A stretch of 64,000 nucleotides of DNA from positions 124,001 to 188,000 of the forward strand of contig NZ_BLTJ01000002.1 of NCBI RefSeq assembly GCF_013282095.1, read 5' to 3'. Positions 7,806-17,254 of the stretch are shown here, one piece after another. Below the pieces are notes generated by a model. That model saw only the letters and a list, made by a program, of their open reading frames with translations. It searched no databases and had not been told where the DNA came from. Position numbers and translations under genes: made by a program. Numbering within the stretch: the first letter of the stretch is position 1; every line of letters starts with the position of its first letter. This stretch comes from Enterocloster alcoholdehydrogenati (GTDB lineage Bacteria > Bacillota > Clostridia > Lachnospirales > Lachnospiraceae).

Positions 7806-9593
7806 TTACCTCACCATTCTCTGAAGCTGTTCCATCTGGTAAAATTCTCCTTTTCTCTCCATCAGTTCCTGGTAGCTCCCCTGTTCTCTGATCCTGCCCC
7901 GTCCGATGACCAGAATCCGGTCCGCTCCCCGGACCGTAGACAGGCGGTGAGCCACAATAAAAGTGGTCCGTCCCTTCGTAAGGCGCTCCAGAGCTTCCTG
8001 GATCTCTGCCTCCGAGATGCTGTCCAGAGCTGAGGTGGCCTCATCAAGGATGATCACCTGGGGATCCCGGATCAGCGCTCTGGCAATGGAGATTCTCTGA
8101 CGCTGGCCGCCGCTTAGGTTCGCCCCATGCTCCTCAATCATGGTGTCAAGCCCCTGGGGAAGTTTTTCGATGACGCCGGACAGATTGGCGGCCTCTACGG
8201 CCTGTCTCACCTGTTCCTCGCTTACGTGTTCCAGACCGTAGGTAATGTTTTCACGGACGGTTCCCGTAAACAGCACCGGGGTCTGAGGCACCACCGATAT
8301 AAACCGCCTGTAGCTCCTCAGGTTCAGTCCCTTTATATCTTTCCCGTCGATCAGCAGTTCTCCCTTAGAAGGCAGGATAAAGCCGATCAGAAGATTTAAT
8401 ATCGTGGTCTTTCCCGATCCCGACTCTCCCACCAGGGCGATGGTCTCTCCCTGTCTGACCGAAAGTTCCAGGCCGCTGAGCACTTCCTTTTCCCCGCCCG
8501 GATAAGCAAAGCTGACCTGTTTAAATAAATAGTCGCCCTTTAGCGAGGCCAGCTCCTCCTTCCCCTCATTGCACTCCACATCATCAGAGGAAAGCACCTC
8601 ACCGATGGAAGAGACGGATTCCAGTCCCTTTGTGAGAATGGGCAGGAGGTTAATCAGAGCCGAAAACTGATTGACCACCGTGGTAAAGCTGGACTGGTAA
8701 AAGGTCACATCCCCCACCTTTATAAGGCCGGACATGGCCATAAAACCGGAAACGGCCAGGCACACCACCTGGAATACCTGAAATACCACCCAGCTGACCG
8801 CTCCAAAATGGGCCTGAACCATATCAAGACGATAGCCCCGGTTGGCGGTCTCCTCCAGCAGGGCGCTGATCCGGGCCGCCTCCTTATCTTCCAGGGCATG
8901 GGCTCTGGCTACAGGCACCATTTCCACCATCTCCATCACACGGGCGCTGGTCTCCTCCATACCCTGACGGAACGAGCGGTTTTCTCTGTGGATTTTTGCC
9001 CGGAAGGCCACCACCGCCGCTGCGGCCACAGGCGCAACCAGCACAAAGAACAAAAGGATCAACCGGTTTTTCACGGCGGTGATGGATAAGGTGATCACCA
9101 GGTTCATCACGATATTCAGCAGATTTACAAACAGCTGAGAGGACAGTGTTTCCACAGCTTCCACATCGCGCATGATCTTCGACTGCAGACGGCCGGACTG
9201 GCTGCCTGTATGGTATGGGATAGACAGTTCCTGAAGTTTCCGCACCAGAGCCGCCCGCAGACCGGCCTCCGTGTTTCGGATCACCCGGCTTTTTAACTGG
9301 TTGTGAATCCAGTTCGCAGGAAGATGGATGGTTAAAAGCCCCAGCCAGATCCCTGCATTGATAAGAATCGCCCTTCGCCCTGCTTCGCCGCCTTCAATAA
9401 CACCATTGATTACATTGGCAATCAGCAGGGGCGAAAGCAGGGAGGGAGAATGTTTCAGTACAAAAAAGACGGTAGACAGCAGGAATTTGTGATACTGCCC
9501 CCTGTAAAATTCCAGCAGCACCAGCACAGAGTGCTCCCCGTGCTTTTGATAACAGGCGGCAAAGCGCCGCTCCATTTCCTGATATCTGTCCAT
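7806..9593 (-). CDS. ABC half-transporter (fused membrane and ATPase domains)
   Basis: 595 residues. N-terminal about 320 residues hold six membrane helices of an exporter-type domain; the C-terminal ATPase has Walker A GESGSGKTT, signature LSGGQRQR, Walker B VIILDEATSALD and the switch His in VAHRLSTV. Such proteins work as dimers. It sits inside a sugar-utilisation operon that already has a separate importer, so it may export an inhibitory metabolite or act on oligosaccharides; substrate unknown. Nearest neighbours are the SGNH esterase (7 bases upstream) and the YesL-like gene (7 bases downstream). Confidence 0.88.
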   Translation of the reverse strand: MDRYQEMERRFAACYQKHGEHSVLVLLEFYRGQYHKFLLSTVFFVLKHSPSLLSPLLIANVINGVIEGGEAGRRAILINAGIWLGLLTIHLPANWIHNQLKSRVIRNTEAGLRAALVRKLQELSIPYHTGSQSGRLQSKIMRDVEAVETLSSQLFVNLLNIVMNLVITLSITAVKNRLILLFFVLVAPVAAAAVVAFRAKIHRENRSFRQGMEETSARVMEMVEMVPVARAHALEDKEAARISALLEETANRGYRLDMVQAHFGAVSWVVFQVFQVVCLAVSGFMAMSGLIKVGDVTFYQSSFTTVVNQFSALINLLPILTKGLESVSSIGEVLSSDDVECNEGKEELASLKGDYLFKQVSFAYPGGEKEVLSGLELSVRQGETIALVGESGSGKTTILNLLIGFILPSKGELLIDGKDIKGLNLRSYRRFISVVPQTPVLFTGTVRENITYGLEHVSEEQVRQAVEAANLSGVIEKLPQGLDTMIEEHGANLSGGQRQRISIARALIRDPQVIILDEATSALDSISEAEIQEALERLTKGRTTFIVAHRLSTVRGADRILVIGRGRIREQGSYQELMERKGEFYQMEQLQRMVR

Positions 9594-9599
9594 TTTTTA

Positions 9600-10256
9600 T
9601 TATTCCCCCTCTTTCTCCTCTGCCAACAGACTGCTGTAAGGCTCCCCCAGTGCCCGCAGGCCCCTGGCCAGGAAACCAGCCATCATAACGGCTCCTTCAT
9701 ATTTTAAATGGGTATTGTCCTTTGGCCATACAAACAGCGGACGGCTCCAAAGCTCCCCAACCCCGGCCAGATACTGCTCGGTCACGGCAGTCAGATCCAC
9801 CACAGGAACACCGGCTTTTGCAGCCGCCTCCTTCATGGCTGTGGGATAAGCGCCATGACTGCCCTTCTTAAACCTTCCCTTTTCATCAAACAGCCGTCTT
9901 GCGATGGGAGTGATGAATACTGCCTTCGCGCCGTGATCCTGCGCCGCTTTGGCAAAGGTCAGAAGATTTTCCTTAAAGTCTGTAGCCGGATCTGTGTGAC
10001 GTGCCTCATCGGGCTTTGCGTCATTGTGGCCAAACTGGACAAAGAGATAATCCCCTTCCTTTAACTCCCGTTCAATGGCCGCCAGACGCCCCTCTGCGAT
10101 AAAGGATTTGGTGCTCCGGCCGTTTTTGGCAAAGCTTAATACCTGTATATCATCTTTTAAATACAAAGGCAGGGCCTGGCTCATACCGGTCTGGGGATAT
10201 GTATTGATCTTGTTAAATGCTACGGTGCTGTCTCCAGCATATAAGATTCGTTCCAT
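9600..10256 (-). CDS. Rhamnogalacturonan acetylesterase-like SGNH hydrolase
   Basis: 218 residues, SGNH/GDSL family. Block I GDSTVA holds the catalytic Ser (about residue 9), block III FGHND gives the Gly/Asn oxyanion residues, and block V DNTHLKYEG holds the Asp-His pair. Closest recognisable group is the YesT/RhgT rhamnogalacturonan acetylesterases. No signal peptide, so it would deacetylate imported pectic oligosaccharides. Its ATG (10256) lies 44 bases inside the 3' end of the GH43 gene, with AGGAG as ribosome site; a later start would remove the GDS motif, so the overlap is real. Confidence 0.85.
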   Translation of the reverse strand: MERILYAGDSTVAFNKINTYPQTGMSQALPLYLKDDIQVLSFAKNGRSTKSFIAEGRLAAIERELKEGDYLFVQFGHNDAKPDEARHTDPATDFKENLLTFAKAAQDHGAKAVFITPIARRLFDEKGRFKKGSHGAYPTAMKEAAAKAGVPVVDLTAVTEQYLAGVGELWSRPLFVWPKDNTHLKYEGAVMMAGFLARGLRALGEPYSSLLAEEKEGE

Positions 10257-12015
10257 TGTTGTACACTCCTGTCATCGCGCCTGTAAAGCGTTTTCCTTTT
10301 TTTAATCCCTCTGAGCAGATGGATGTAACACCCTCAAAGGTACAAAATTTCTCTTGATTTACATAAAAAGTCCGATTGAGCCCTTCTGTGACGATTTTTA
10401 AGAAAACCGGCCCGGTTCCCGGCACAAACTTTCCTTCCTGTCTGCGGATATAGGCGTTATCCACGTATTCCTCCACAAAAAGGCAGCCTCCTTTTATGCC
10501 AAACTTAATGTAGGTATTTTCATCATAATACAGGGTCAGCCCGGCATCCTGATATCCGTCTTTACCGGGAGCCCACATCTCATATTCACAGGTAAAGTTA
10601 AAGTCCGGCTGCCGTTTCACCAGCAGGCTGCCGCAGGCCCTGTCATTCAAATCCATTGCCTCTCCCCGGATCTGGAGGCAGCCGTCCTCAAACACGGTGA
10701 TTCGGGAGCTGTCGATGGTCCTGGGGCAGATCCAGCCGTTATAAGGAAGGCCGGAGGCTTTCTGGACATACGAAGTCCCCAACGGCCGTTTTGCCATATA
10801 GGAAGGACCCTTCCGCTGATTTACCACCGGCCAGCCGTCCGCAGTCCAGTTGATCTCATCCAGACAGGTTTCCCGCCCCAGCATCCCCCATTTATTTTCC
10901 AGATACCGGGAGCAGAGATACACCATATACCAGCGGCCGTCTGGTGTGCTCACCGGTTTTCCATGGCCGCAGCACTGGATGGCTGCCGCCGGATCCTTCT
11001 GCGTCATAATGGGATTATAGGGGCAGTCCTCATATGGCCCCATCAGCTGTCTGGAGCGGGCCACCGTGATCTTATGTCCCATTCCGGTGCCGCCCTCGGC
11101 TAAAAAGCAGTAATACCAGCCGTCCTTTTTAAGGATATGGGGCCCTTCCGGCCCGTGCTTGTCCCAGCCGTACCAGATAAGCTGTGGTTTGGAGAGGCAC
11201 TCTTTGCCATCCTCTGAGATTTCCATAATCCGTGCCCCCCGGTTAAGGAGCATATAGGAGCGGCCATCCTCATCATGAAAGATAGAAGGATCAATGCCTG
11301 CTACTCTGTGGATCACCGGTTCCCCATAAGGGCCTTCAGGCCTTCGGGAACGGGAAACAAACTGGGTCTGAATACAGTCTGCATCATCATTAAGCCTGAG
11401 GGTTGCACATACGGTAAACCAGCCGTTATGATAGCTGATATCCGGTGCCCAGAAGCCGCGTCCGCCTTCCAGAGGCCCCAGATGCTCCTTCGCCCAGCAG
11501 GGATCCGCCATCACATAGCCGATGGTTTCCCAGTGAACCAGATCTCTTGAATGAGACACGGGAATACCGGGAAAAAATACAAAGCTGGAATTTACCATAT
11601 AGTAATCTTCTCCTACCCGCACAATGCTGGGATCGGGATACATTCCCCTAAGGATGGGATTACGGTAGCAGGATTCATAGTCAAAGCCGCACCATAAAGC
11701 CATCCAGGCCTCAATCTCTGCGGCGTTACTCCCCGGCCCTTCTGCCTCCGCCTGCCTGTGAGCCAGGTCAAAGGGCGTCACCAGGGCTTTATTGGCCCAG
11801 GACGGATCCAGACCGCAGACCTCTGTGAGAAAGCGGACCAGCTTCAGATTCCCTCCGCGGACTGCATAGTGCAGAAGGCTGTTTCCCTCCTCATCGCAGG
11901 TTTCCATGTGGAAGGTGTAGTCCGCCAGCTTTTGAACCCTTTTCAGATCACCTGCCAGGGCAGCCTCAAAAGCTTCCTCAGCGTTCTGTCTTGTGGCTGA
12001 TGTGTATGTAATCAT
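10213..12015 (-). CDS. GH43 glycosidase with N-terminal ankyrin repeats
   Basis: 600 residues from ATG 12015 (AGGAGG eleven bases before). Residues about 10-100 read as ankyrin repeats: an AALAGDLKRVQKLADY helix pair, then GNSLLHYAVRGGNLKLVRFL and a TPFDLAHRQ segment. From about 120 comes a five-bladed GH43 domain: YPDPS (base Asp), GIDPSIF (pKa Asp), GPEGPHI (acid Glu), then a C-terminal jelly-roll like those of GH43 beta-xylosidases and arabinofuranosidases. No signal peptide. The fusion is unusual: ankyrin repeats normally bind proteins, so the enzyme may be tethered to a partner. It overlaps the preceding GH43 gene by 38 bases and the following esterase gene by 44 bases. Confidence 0.85.
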   Translation of the reverse strand: MITYTSATRQNAEEAFEAALAGDLKRVQKLADYTFHMETCDEEGNSLLHYAVRGGNLKLVRFLTEVCGLDPSWANKALVTPFDLAHRQAEAEGPGSNAAEIEAWMALWCGFDYESCYRNPILRGMYPDPSIVRVGEDYYMVNSSFVFFPGIPVSHSRDLVHWETIGYVMADPCWAKEHLGPLEGGRGFWAPDISYHNGWFTVCATLRLNDDADCIQTQFVSRSRRPEGPYGEPVIHRVAGIDPSIFHDEDGRSYMLLNRGARIMEISEDGKECLSKPQLIWYGWDKHGPEGPHILKKDGWYYCFLAEGGTGMGHKITVARSRQLMGPYEDCPYNPIMTQKDPAAAIQCCGHGKPVSTPDGRWYMVYLCSRYLENKWGMLGRETCLDEINWTADGWPVVNQRKGPSYMAKRPLGTSYVQKASGLPYNGWICPRTIDSSRITVFEDGCLQIRGEAMDLNDRACGSLLVKRQPDFNFTCEYEMWAPGKDGYQDAGLTLYYDENTYIKFGIKGGCLFVEEYVDNAYIRRQEGKFVPGTGPVFLKIVTEGLNRTFYVNQEKFCTFEGVTSICSEGLKKGKRFTGAMTGVYNNGTNLICWRQHRSI

Positions 12016-13540
12016 ATTCACCCCATCCTCCTGACGGTTCATTTCTGCGGTTACAGGCCCAAAGGCAGAGTTTTGCGCCGGTCCATGTGCCCTTTTCCAG
12101 ATGAAAGGCAGGACCGACAGGACAGAAATTCTCTCCGTCCTCTGAGGCAGAGAAGGAAAATTTCTTATTCTCCGAAAGCTCCATCCGCAGCCATAAGGGG
12201 CTTTTCTCCTTCCATTCCTTTGAAAACACCAGGCCCTCCATGGCCTCTCCCTCAAATTCCTTGCCCGTTACGAAGCCCTCGTAAAGGCGCAGCCAAACTT
12301 TGTCTTTTTCCCGTTCAAGGCCTCCAAATGCGTAGTGATGGCCCGTCATTCCAAGGACTGCCATATCTCCGTCGCCGGCTGCGGTCCTGCCGTCATCCTC
12401 ATCGCCGGCCAGTGCAAGCTTTACCTCGGCGGTAAATGCCGCCGACTGTGGAATCTGTGTCATCACATTGGGGGCATACCAGAGCAGATTTTCCCGCTCC
12501 CCATTGGCCAGACAGGCCAGACGCAGGACTTTTGGGCCCCTTTTTTGTGCGAAATACGTTTCCTTTGGATTAGCCTGCCACTGCCACTGCAGTCCCGGCC
12601 TTCCGTTTTCAAATTCATCGGAATCCGCAATCCGGCAGACCAGCGCTTCCTTCACCGGCAGCTCCCACTCTTCTACCGGTTCGCCAATCATGTCTCCGTT
12701 CCTCTCACAGCCGATAAAAGGCCAATCCTCCTGGAAACACATAGGCTGCAAATGAACGATGCGTCCCAGTTCTCCCACATCCTGAAAATGAATGAACCAG
12801 TCCGTCCCTTCCGGCGTATCTACCCAGGCGCCCTGATGGGGGCCGTTTACAGCCGTATTGCCCTGATGCATCACAATCTTATACTCATAGGGTCCCTGGA
12901 TATCCTTTGCCCGCAGAGCCGACTGCCAACCGGTGGCAACGCCGCCGGAGGGCATCAGTATATAATACCAGCCATTCCTTTTATACATCTTTGGCCCTTC
13001 GCTGGTAGGCGCAAGCTGCGTTCCATCAAAAATCACCCTCGGTTCTCCTCTAAGCCCCGTACACTCCGGGTCTATCTCTGCCAGGGCCAGCCGGTGCTTG
13101 ATGCCGCAGCGGCTTCTTGCATAGGCAAATACCATGTATGCCTTTCCGTCCTCATCCCAGAAAGGACAGGGATCGATCCAGCCCCTTGACTCGCACAGGC
13201 GGTTCAGCTGAAAGGTTCCCCTGGGGTCTTTGGAACGGGCCACGAATATCCCCTCGTCAGGAAGGGGGATAAACACAAAAAACTCTCCCTTATGATAACG
13301 GATGGACGGTGCCCAGGTTCCGGAACCGTGGGCCGGCCGGTCGTATTTCTCAAAAGGCAGAGCAGGCACACAATAATTAATGATCTCCCAGTGGACAAGA
13401 TCCCTGGAATGAAGGAGAGGCACCCCCGGAAGATATGTAAACGAAGATGCCACCATGTAATAGTCCGCCCCGACCCGGATAGCATCCGGATCGGAGTAGT
13501 CTGCGTATAAAATTGGATTTCTGTAAGTCCCAGCGCTCAT
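11978..13540 (-). CDS. GH43 beta-xylosidase / alpha-arabinofuranosidase
   Basis: 520 residues, no signal peptide. The propeller domain begins almost at the N-terminus: YSDPD (base), GWIDPCPF (pKa modulator) and TSEGPKMY (general acid), followed by a beta-sandwich domain from about residue 325, the layout of GH43 subfamilies acting on xylo- or arabino-oligosaccharides. The aromatic motif HSRDLVHWE is shared with the neighbouring GH43. Likely releases xylose or arabinose from imported oligomers. Fourth gene of the operon, 22 bases after the second permease gene, with GAGGAG before its ATG. Confidence 0.9.
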   Translation of the reverse strand: MSAGTYRNPILYADYSDPDAIRVGADYYMVASSFTYLPGVPLLHSRDLVHWEIINYCVPALPFEKYDRPAHGSGTWAPSIRYHKGEFFVFIPLPDEGIFVARSKDPRGTFQLNRLCESRGWIDPCPFWDEDGKAYMVFAYARSRCGIKHRLALAEIDPECTGLRGEPRVIFDGTQLAPTSEGPKMYKRNGWYYILMPSGGVATGWQSALRAKDIQGPYEYKIVMHQGNTAVNGPHQGAWVDTPEGTDWFIHFQDVGELGRIVHLQPMCFQEDWPFIGCERNGDMIGEPVEEWELPVKEALVCRIADSDEFENGRPGLQWQWQANPKETYFAQKRGPKVLRLACLANGERENLLWYAPNVMTQIPQSAAFTAEVKLALAGDEDDGRTAAGDGDMAVLGMTGHHYAFGGLEREKDKVWLRLYEGFVTGKEFEGEAMEGLVFSKEWKEKSPLWLRMELSENKKFSFSASEDGENFCPVGPAFHLEKGTWTGAKLCLWACNRRNEPSGGWGEYDYIHISHKTER

Positions 13541-13562
13541 GCGTTTCTCCTCCCTGCGTCTG

Positions 13563-14402
13563 TCATTCCTTGACAGCGCCGATGTTCACGCCGGAAATAA
13601 AATATTTCTGGCAGAACGGGTATATGATCACGAATGGAAGGATGGCCACAATAACGGCCGCATTCTTGATCGTGTTCTCAGTCGCGCTTCCCACCGCGGA
13701 AGGCAGGTCGCTTCCCATGATCAGGGAGCGCAGCTTCATCTGGAAATTATACAGGTTTTCATTTGTAATGTAAAGCTTATAGTTGGTGTAATCGTTCCAG
13801 TACTGGACTGCGAACATCAGGCCGATAGCTGTTAAGGCCGCCTTGGATAAGGGAAGCACGATCTTAAAGAAGGTTCCCATAGGAGAACAGCCGTCAATCT
13901 CGGCAGATTCAAACAGGCTGGCCGGGATGCCCTCAAAGAAGTTTCTCATCAGCACCAGATTGTATACATTGATCGCCGGAAGCAGGATAACCACCCACAA
14001 GGTATTCGTCAGGCCCAGTGTTTTCATAACCAGGTAAGTAGGGATCATACCACCGTTAAAAATCATGGTAAAAAGCAGGAAATTGGCTAACAGCTTGCGT
14101 CCTGGCATCTTCCACTGGATCAGCACATAAGCGCCCAGGGTAGAGATGGCAAGACCGGCAAAGGTTCCTGCAATGGTAGTGACGCAGGAGATCAAAAATG
14201 GCTGAAACAGCGTGGGGTTGGTAAATACGGAAATATATCCGTCAAGACCGAACTGTTTTGGCAAAAGCCGCATACCATAAGCAGTCTTTAAGTCAAAGGA
14301 GTCCACCAGCACCTTGTAAATGGGAATCAGCATGATCAGGCTGATCAGGATAAATATGATGACTGATATCACATTAAAAACAGTCAGATTTTTCTTTTTC
14401 AT
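13563..14402 (-). CDS. Carbohydrate ABC importer permease (LplC/YtcP type)
   Basis: 279 residues with six membrane helices and the inner-membrane permease loop around EIDGCSPMGTFFKIVLPLS (EAA motif, about residue 170). The C-terminal PFCQKYFISGVNIGAVKE is typical of LplC/YtcP permeases that import di- or oligosaccharides. It pairs with the permease encoded 15 bases upstream and the lipoprotein before that. The ATPase subunit is not encoded here; such systems commonly share an MsmK-type ATPase encoded elsewhere. Confidence 0.9.
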   Translation of the reverse strand: MKKKNLTVFNVISVIIFILISLIMLIPIYKVLVDSFDLKTAYGMRLLPKQFGLDGYISVFTNPTLFQPFLISCVTTIAGTFAGLAISTLGAYVLIQWKMPGRKLLANFLLFTMIFNGGMIPTYLVMKTLGLTNTLWVVILLPAINVYNLVLMRNFFEGIPASLFESAEIDGCSPMGTFFKIVLPLSKAALTAIGLMFAVQYWNDYTNYKLYITNENLYNFQMKLRSLIMGSDLPSAVGSATENTIKNAAVIVAILPFVIIYPFCQKYFISGVNIGAVKE

Positions 14403-14417
14403 GGGTTTACATTCCTC

Positions 14418-15371
14418 CTATACAATACCTCTGCCGCGTACCTTGTAGCTTGCGCGGTTGCACAGCAGCACCAGGATACAGCCTACCACAGATGCCGTCA
14501 CGCTGACCGCTGTGGTATATCCGAAGTCAGGAAGGGCTCCGGAGTTGAAGGTCTGGGTGTAGATGTAGGTCTGAAGCACATCTGCCTTCTGGATAACTGC
14601 ATCGTTCTGCAGTACGAATACGGACTCAAACAGGTTCATAACCTTTGCAAGGTTTAAGATCAGCACAGTGATAATGGTATTGGCAAGGGCCGGCAGAGTG
14701 ATGTAGCGGATCTGATTCCAGCGCCCCGCGCCGTCCATGGACGCAGCCTCGTACAGTTCAGGATTGATGCCCGATAAGGTAGCCATGAATATAATGGTTC
14801 CCCAGCCGGTGTCCTTCCAGATATTGATGACGTAGAACATTGTTCTCCACCAGTCCTTGTCGCCTAAGAAGTAAATGCCTTCTTTGACAATTCCCAGTTT
14901 GATAAGGATGGAATTTACAAGGCCTGCATCGCCGGGTGAAAGGATCAGCGTAAATACAGAAGCCGTTACTACCCATGACATAAAGTGGGGCAGATACACG
15001 ATGGTCTGTGTTACCTTTTTAAACTTCATAAAACGCAGCTCGTTTAACAGGATAGAGATCGCAACTGCCATAAAAGTATTGAGCAAAAGCTTTACCACAC
15101 TTAACAGGATGGTATTGCCAAACGCACTCCAGAATCCGGGCATGGAGAACATACGCTCGAAATTAGCCAGTCCTACAAACTCCGGAGCCTTAATACCTTT
15201 GTAGCTGAACAGGGAGTACCGGATTCCCAGCATGGGCAGGTAGTGGAACACTACCGCAAAGATAAATACAGGCAAAAACATAACATAGAAGCTTCTGTAA
15301 TAATATAACTGCTGCTTCAGAGATTTTTTATGCACCACCCCGGTGCCGGGGTTGGATGTCTCTTTTTTCAT
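14418..15371 (-). CDS. Carbohydrate ABC importer permease (LplB type)
   Basis: About 317 residues from ATG 15371, eight bases after GGAGG; an upstream TTG in the same frame lies within that ribosome site and is less likely. Six membrane helices, EAA-type loop EAASMDGAGRWNQIRYITLP, and the N-terminal segment YYRSFYVMFLPVF typical of LplB permeases. Forms the channel with the downstream LplC-type protein for an oligosaccharide probably derived from xylan or pectin side chains. Confidence 0.9.
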   Translation of the reverse strand: MKKETSNPGTGVVHKKSLKQQLYYYRSFYVMFLPVFIFAVVFHYLPMLGIRYSLFSYKGIKAPEFVGLANFERMFSMPGFWSAFGNTILLSVVKLLLNTFMAVAISILLNELRFMKFKKVTQTIVYLPHFMSWVVTASVFTLILSPGDAGLVNSILIKLGIVKEGIYFLGDKDWWRTMFYVINIWKDTGWGTIIFMATLSGINPELYEAASMDGAGRWNQIRYITLPALANTIITVLILNLAKVMNLFESVFVLQNDAVIQKADVLQTYIYTQTFNSGALPDFGYTTAVSVTASVVGCILVLLCNRASYKVRGRGIV

Positions 15372-15405
15372 TCCATTTTCCTCCAAATTTCAATGTCGTT
15401 TCCTT

Positions 15406-16968
15406 TTACTGCTCGGTGGCTGCCAGATGATTGAGAGAATCCACGATCATATTGGACCACTTCACACCATGCTCTTTCTCAAAGCGCTGATATGCCTCAT
15501 CAATGGACATACCCTGTACTACTACGTCTGCCACAATAGAACGCTTCAATGTCGTCAGATCACCGTTGTAGGTAGCCATCTCTGTAGTGGAAGGCACCAT
15601 CAGCGCCTGCTTGCAGTTCTCATTGAAGATCTCCTGTGAGGTCTTGGCAGCCGGAGCCACAGAATCGATTCCCGGATCGCTGTCCCATTTTACAATGGAA
15701 AGGGTGGGATCCATAAGGCCCTTGGTGTACTGGGTTCCCGGCTTATCAAGGCTTTCCAGGCCATGGAACTGACCCTCTTCGTAGGTATTTCCGCACACCG
15801 TCTCCGCCTTGGTAGACCAGTGTACGCCCTCTACGCCATAAGTCCAAAGAGTCTGCATATCGCCGCCGTCCATCATGGACTCAATAAAATACTTATAAAC
15901 GGCTTCCGGGTATTTGCAGGAGTTGGTGATGCACCATACCGCAGGCGTTCTCTCCGTGTAGTTTCCCAATTCCTTGATGGGAGGCAGAGGGATCAGTTCG
16001 TCATCCAGACCGTTTTTAGCCAGGTTGCTTCTTAAATTCTCCGCCCAGGTTCCGGCCCAGTAGGTAAATACGCCGCTGCGATCCTCATAAAACTTATTGC
16101 GCACGTCGCTGGTACCGTTTGTCAGTGTTTCCTTATCAATATATCCCTTTACATAGGCGTCTCTTAAACGAAGCAGAGCGTCCTTAAAGTTCTGCTCCAT
16201 AAAGCCGTCATACCAGCGCCCGTTTTCATCCTTAGTAAAGGAGGGGTAGGCATCCTGATAAAACTCCGGCAGATAATTGGTATACGGAGCTTCCTCGCCC
16301 ATAAAGCCGGCTGCGGAAAGAGCATATGTATCCCCGTTGACGCCATTCCCGTCGGGATCTCCTTCTGTAAATGCCTTCAGCATATTCAGGTATTCATCAT
16401 AGGTAGTTGGAACATCCAGACCGCAGTTGTCCAGCCATTTTTTCTTTACATAGGTAATACAGCCGCCGCCGCGGTTTACAGGAAGGCCGTAGAGCTTTCC
16501 GTTGATACGCATACCGTCGATGACATCCTCGCCGGTAATTCTTCCTGATTTCTTTAAGTCAGAGTTTTCAAAGGTATCTGTCATGTCCCACAGCGCGCCC
16601 TCTTCCGCATAGCCGCTGTAATAGGTGGAGCTTAAGAGAATCACGTCCGGCCAGTTCTTCTCACCAGAAGCAAAGGTCTGGCCCACCACATCATAGTAGG
16701 CGCTGTGGTCCGGCTGAATAAACTCCAGATCGATTCCGGTAAGTTCCTCCCATCTTTTTTCCAGTGCGTCTCTTCCGTTTCTTTTTGTAAAGACGGTTCC
16801 ATCTGTCATGACGGTGATTTTTTCAGGCTTTACCAGTTCTCCGTCCGCCGTATATTTTTCTACCTTTTCCGACTCTGTGCCGCTCTTTTGGCCACAGCCG
16901 CCAAGCAGTGACGCAGCCATTACCGCAGCCAGTGCAGCTGCGGCAGTCTGCTTCCATCCTTTTCTCAT
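15406..16968 (-). CDS. Oligosaccharide-binding lipoprotein (LplA type)
   Basis: 520 residues. A signal peptide ends in the lipobox LGGC (Cys about residue 26), so it is anchored outside the membrane. The rest is a family 1 extracellular solute-binding protein of the large LplA/YtcQ type. It is the first gene of the nine-gene operon, with GGAGG before ATG 16968, and is divergent from a membrane AraC regulator that probably controls it. Ligand inferred from the neighbouring GH43 and esterase genes. Confidence 0.92.
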   Translation of the reverse strand: MRKGWKQTAAAALAAVMAASLLGGCGQKSGTESEKVEKYTADGELVKPEKITVMTDGTVFTKRNGRDALEKRWEELTGIDLEFIQPDHSAYYDVVGQTFASGEKNWPDVILLSSTYYSGYAEEGALWDMTDTFENSDLKKSGRITGEDVIDGMRINGKLYGLPVNRGGGCITYVKKKWLDNCGLDVPTTYDEYLNMLKAFTEGDPDGNGVNGDTYALSAAGFMGEEAPYTNYLPEFYQDAYPSFTKDENGRWYDGFMEQNFKDALLRLRDAYVKGYIDKETLTNGTSDVRNKFYEDRSGVFTYWAGTWAENLRSNLAKNGLDDELIPLPPIKELGNYTERTPAVWCITNSCKYPEAVYKYFIESMMDGGDMQTLWTYGVEGVHWSTKAETVCGNTYEEGQFHGLESLDKPGTQYTKGLMDPTLSIVKWDSDPGIDSVAPAAKTSQEIFNENCKQALMVPSTTEMATYNGDLTTLKRSIVADVVVQGMSIDEAYQRFEKEHGVKWSNMIVDSLNHLAATEQ

Positions 16969-17254
16969 GTCATTTCCTCCGAATCATAGATTTCGTATGC
17001 TGATCGCATCACACGCATTTTTTGTGTACTTACAAACTATCACTGTTTTTACTTGATTTCAACGGCTAAAATTTCATTTTGTTGTACATATTTCATAGAT
17101 TTACTGTCTAAGCCATCAGTTTGTTTATATTTTAACAATTTAGATGTTTTTTCACCTTGTCATAAGATATGTACGGTAAAACGCGCATATTTTATGATTC
17201 CCATACTTTTTTACTGATTTCCTATTGATTCCATTCAGCTCCTATATTATAATA
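16969..17254. promoter_or_regulatory. Divergent control region between the importer operon and the AraC regulator
   Basis: 286 bases, AT-rich. On the minus strand TTGAAA near 17060 is followed 17 bases later by a weak -10 (TAGTTT). On the plus strand TATTATAATAATG runs right into the regulator start, with no clear ribosome site. No perfect operator repeat is visible. The arrangement suggests that the AraC protein binds here. Confidence 0.4.

Noticed and set aside
10213-12255. Longer start of the ankyrin-GH43 gene at 12255
   Set aside because: The extra 80 residues are rich in Arg and Trp, overlap the previous GH43 frame, and lack a ribosome site; ATG 12015 has AGGAGG.
12335-13189. 284-codon plus-strand frame
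   Set aside because: Antisense to the GH43 gene with intact catalytic residues; no family similarity and no start signal.
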